From positions 2,852,001-2,916,000 of the forward strand of contig NZ_CP178740.1 in NCBI RefSeq assembly GCF_047324305.1: DNA of 64,000 nt. The letters run 5' to 3'. Every line of letters begins with the position of its first letter. The stretch's first letter is position 1. Positions 61,762-64,000 of this stretch are shown piece by piece. Position numbers and translations under genes: made by a program. This stretch comes from Acerihabitans sp047324305 (GTDB taxonomy: Bacteria > Pseudomonadota > Gammaproteobacteria > Enterobacterales > Enterobacteriaceae). The notes under the pieces were generated by a model. The model had not been told where the DNA came from and did not search any database. It worked only from the letters and a program-made list of their open reading frames with translations.

Positions 61762-61830
61762 ATGCGTTTTATCAGCCTGAACACCATTATTATTACCACC
61801 ACCGATACCACAAGTAGCGGTGCGGGCTGA
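61762..61830 (+). CDS. thrL: thr operon leader peptide
   Basis: A 22-codon frame encodes MRFISLNTIIITTTDTTSSG plus AG. It holds six threonine and four isoleucine codons, which is the classic design by which charged tRNA-Thr and tRNA-Ile supply sets ribosome stalling. An attenuator follows 23 bases later. The sequence differs from E. coli ThrL but keeps the codon bias and the GAG ending. Confidence 0.93.
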   Translation: MRFISLNTIIITTTDTTSSGAG

Positions 61831-61853
61831 CGCATACAGGATAAACAGAAAAA

Positions 61854-61885
61854 AGCCCGCACCTCACCAGTGCGGGCTTTTTTTT
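61854..61885 (+). terminator. thr operon attenuator
   Basis: AGCCCGCAC / GTGCGGGCT with the loop CTCACCA runs into eight T. It lies between thrL and thrA and would terminate unless ribosomes stall in the leader peptide. Confidence 0.93.
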
Positions 61886-61913
61886 AAGCTTCAATCCAGG
61901 AGAGAGAAAAGAA

Positions 61914-64000
61914 ATGCGCGTACTGAAATTCGGGGGTACCTCGGTCGCCAATGCGGAACGTTTTATTCGCGTTGCCGATATCATTGAAAGTAATACAGGT
62001 CAGGGACAGGTCGCCGCCGTGCTCTCCGCACCCGCAAAGATCACTAATCACCTGGTGTCGATGATCGACAAGACGCTCGGCGGGCTGGATATCCAGCCCG
62101 CCATGAACGACGCCGAGCGTATTTTCTCCGAGCTGCTGCAGGGCTTGTCCCAGGCCCAGCCCGGTTTTGACTTCGCCGCCCTGCGCAAGCTGGTGGATCA
62201 GGAGTTCGGCCAGCTTAAGCAGTTGCTGCACGGCATTACCTTGCTCAGGCAATGTCCGGACAGTATCAACGCCGCCATTATCTGCCGTGGGGAAAAGCTC
62301 TCCATCGCCATTATGGAAGCGGTGTTCGTCGCCCGCGGTTATGCCGTGACGGTAATAAATCCGGTGGAAAAACTGCTGGCGCAGGGCAGCTATCTGGAGT
62401 CCACCGTGGATATCGTGGAATCCACGCGGCGCATTAACGACGCCGCCATTCCCGCCGACCATATTATCCTGATGGCGGGGTTCACCGCCGGTAATGAGAA
62501 AGGCGAGCTGGTGGTGCTGGGCCGTAACGGCTCCGATTATTCGGCGGCGGTATTGGCCGCCTGCCTGCGCGCCGACTGCTGTGAAATCTGGACCGACGTG
62601 GATGGGGTATACACCTGCGATCCCCGCCAGGTGCCGGACGCGCGGTTATTGAAATCCATGTCCTACCAGGAGGCCATGGAATTATCGTACTTCGGCGCCA
62701 AAGTGCTGCATCCGCGCACCATCGCCCCGATTGCCCAGTTCCAGATACCCTGCCTGATAAAAAATACCGAAAACCCGCAGGCGCCCGGCACGCTTATCGG
62801 CCAGAGCGATCCCGACAGCGATAATCCGGTTAAGGGCATCACCCATTTAAACAATATGGCGATGATCAATGTTTCCGGCCCCGGCATGAAGGGGATGATC
62901 GGCATGGCGGCGCGGGTTTTCGCCGCCATGTCCCGGGCCGGCAGTTCGGTGGTATTGATTACCCAATCCTCATCGGAATACAGCATCAGCTTTTGCGTGC
63001 CGCATCATGAGCTGAACGGCGCGCGCAAGGCGCTGGAAGACGAATTTTACCTGGAACTGAAGGACGGCCTGCTGGAGCCGCTCGACGTCATGACCCAACT
63101 GGCGATTATTTCGGTCATCGGCGACGGTATGCGCACCCAGCGCGGCCTGTCCGCCAAGCTGTTCGCGGCCCTGGCGCGCGCCAATATCAATATTGTCGCC
63201 ATCGCCCAGGGATCGTCCGAGCGGTCGATTTCGGTGGTGGTGGATAACGACGCCACCACCACCGGGGTGCGTGTCGCGCACCAGATGCTGTTTAACACCG
63301 ACCAGGTGATCGAGGTGTTTGTCATCGGCGCCGGCGGCGTGGGCGGCGCGCTTATCGAGCAGATCCATCGCCAGCATCGGTGGCTGAAAGCGAAGCATAT
63401 CGATTTGCGCGTCTGCGGCATCGCCAACTCGCGGGCGTTGCTGACCAGCGTGCACGGCATCTCGCTTGAAACCTGGCGCGAGGAGCTGGCGCAGGCCAAG
63501 GAGCCGTTCAACCTGGGACGCTTGATCCGTCTGGTAAAGGAGTATCATCTGCTTAATCCGGTGATCGTCGATTGCACCAGCAGCGCGGCGGTGGCCGACC
63601 AGTACGCGGACTTCCTGGCCGACGGCTTCCACGTGGTGACGCCTAATAAGAAAGCCAATACCGCCTCGATGCATTATTACCGGCAGATGCGCACCGCCGC
63701 CGCCAGGTCGCGGCGTAAATTCCTTTACGACACCAACGTGGGCGCGGGCCTGCCGGTTATCGAAAATTTGCAGAACCTGCTTAACGCCGGTGATGAACTG
63801 GTACGTTTTTCCGGTATTCTCTCCGGGTCGCTGTCGTTTATCTTCGGCAAGCTGGACGAGGGCATGTCGCTGTCGGCGGCGACGCTGGCGGCAAGGGCGC
63901 TCGGTTATACCGAACCGGACCCGCGCGATGACTTGTCAGGGATGGACGTCGCGCGTAAGTTATTGATTCTGGCGCGCGAGGCGGGTTATCAGCTTGAATT
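61914..64000 (+). CDS. thrA: Bifunctional aspartokinase I / homoserine dehydrogenase I (3' end beyond window)
   Basis: ThrA carries the first and third steps of the threonine pathway: phosphorylation of aspartate and reduction of aspartate semialdehyde. The kinase start MRVLKFGGTSVANAERF is at 61914 with AGGAGAG nine bases upstream. Two ACT regulatory repeats occupy about residues 315-460. The dehydrogenase begins near residue 465 with the NAD(P) motif VIGAGGVGGALIEQ. About 695 codons are visible; the E. coli protein has 820, so the C-terminus is cut by the window. It is controlled by the leader peptide and attenuator. Confidence 0.97.
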   Translation, partial: MRVLKFGGTSVANAERFIRVADIIESNTGQGQVAAVLSAPAKITNHLVSMIDKTLGGLDIQPAMNDAERIFSELLQGLSQAQPGFDFAALRKLVDQEFGQLKQLLHGITLLRQCPDSINAAIICRGEKLSIAIMEAVFVARGYAVTVINPVEKLLAQGSYLESTVDIVESTRRINDAAIPADHIILMAGFTAGNEKGELVVLGRNGSDYSAAVLAACLRADCCEIWTDVDGVYTCDPRQVPDARLLKSMSYQEAMELSYFGAKVLHPRTIAPIAQFQIPCLIKNTENPQAPGTLIGQSDPDSDNPVKGITHLNNMAMINVSGPGMKGMIGMAARVFAAMSRAGSSVVLITQSSSEYSISFCVPHHELNGARKALEDEFYLELKDGLLEPLDVMTQLAIISVIGDGMRTQRGLSAKLFAALARANINIVAIAQGSSERSISVVVDNDATTTGVRVAHQMLFNTDQVIEVFVIGAGGVGGALIEQIHRQHRWLKAKHIDLRVCGIANSRALLTSVHGISLETWREELAQAKEPFNLGRLIRLVKEYHLLNPVIVDCTSSAAVADQYADFLADGFHVVTPNKKANTASMHYYRQMRTAAARSRRKFLYDTNVGAGLPVIENLQNLLNAGDELVRFSGILSGSLSFIFGKLDEGMSLSAATLAARALGYTEPDPRDDLSGMDVARKLLILAREAGYQLE

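Overview
This window is a bacterial chromosome segment. It is GC-rich and densely coded. Nearly every gene is a full-length orthologue of an Enterobacterales (gamma-proteobacterial) gene in recognisable E. coli-like order. Several E. coli neighbours are missing (argG/yhbX, mtr, yjjG, yjjU, yjjW/yjjI, yjjJ/lplA, creBCD). That suggests a Pectobacteriaceae/Bruguierivoracaceae-type relative (Sodalis-like or soft-rot group) rather than E. coli itself. The placement is an inference from gene content and order only.

Left block (1 to about 33 kb) matches the E. coli 71-72 min region. It runs ispB / rplU-rpmA-yhbE-obgE / dacB / greA / yhbY / rlmE-ftsH-folP-glmM-secG-tRNA-Leu(GAG), then an unrecognised 362-aa gene where E. 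coli has argG-yhbX, then initiator tRNA-Met-rimP-nusA-infB-rbfA-truB-rpsO-pnp-nlpI-yrbN-deaD. After this come yhbW, the anaerobic ubiquinone genes ubiV-ubiU / ubiT, and yhbS, yhbQ, yhbP and yhbO. The themes are ribosome assembly, RNA decay, translation initiation, cell-wall precursor supply and membrane proteolysis.

A short junction (33.0-34.6 kb) holds a membrane GGDEF diguanylate cyclase. Beyond it lies the right block (34.6-64 kb), which matches the E. coli 99-0 min region. It runs a triplet of tRNA-Leu(CAG) genes, rsmC / holD-rimI / prfC / osmY-ytjA / yjjV / deoCABD (nucleoside catabolism) / smp / serB-radA-nadR / ettA, an inserted multi-spanning membrane protein, slt / trpR / yjjX / gpmB / rob / creA / arcA / lasT / thrL-thrA. 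thrA runs off the window end.

The sequence also shows many regulatory elements. These include sigma70-type promoters for rplU, metY, rpsO and the tRNA-Leu triplet, the pnp RNase III leader stem, the thr leader peptide with its attenuator, a Trp-repressor operator at trpR, an FNR-like box before arcA, and a series of intrinsic terminators. I found no insertion sequences, CRISPR arrays, phage genes or replication origin. The least explained elements are the 362-aa orphan between the two tRNAs (12.9-14.6 kb), the YfhO/GT-C-like membrane protein between ettA and slt, and a nested hairpin with tandem G-A mismatches before yjjV.
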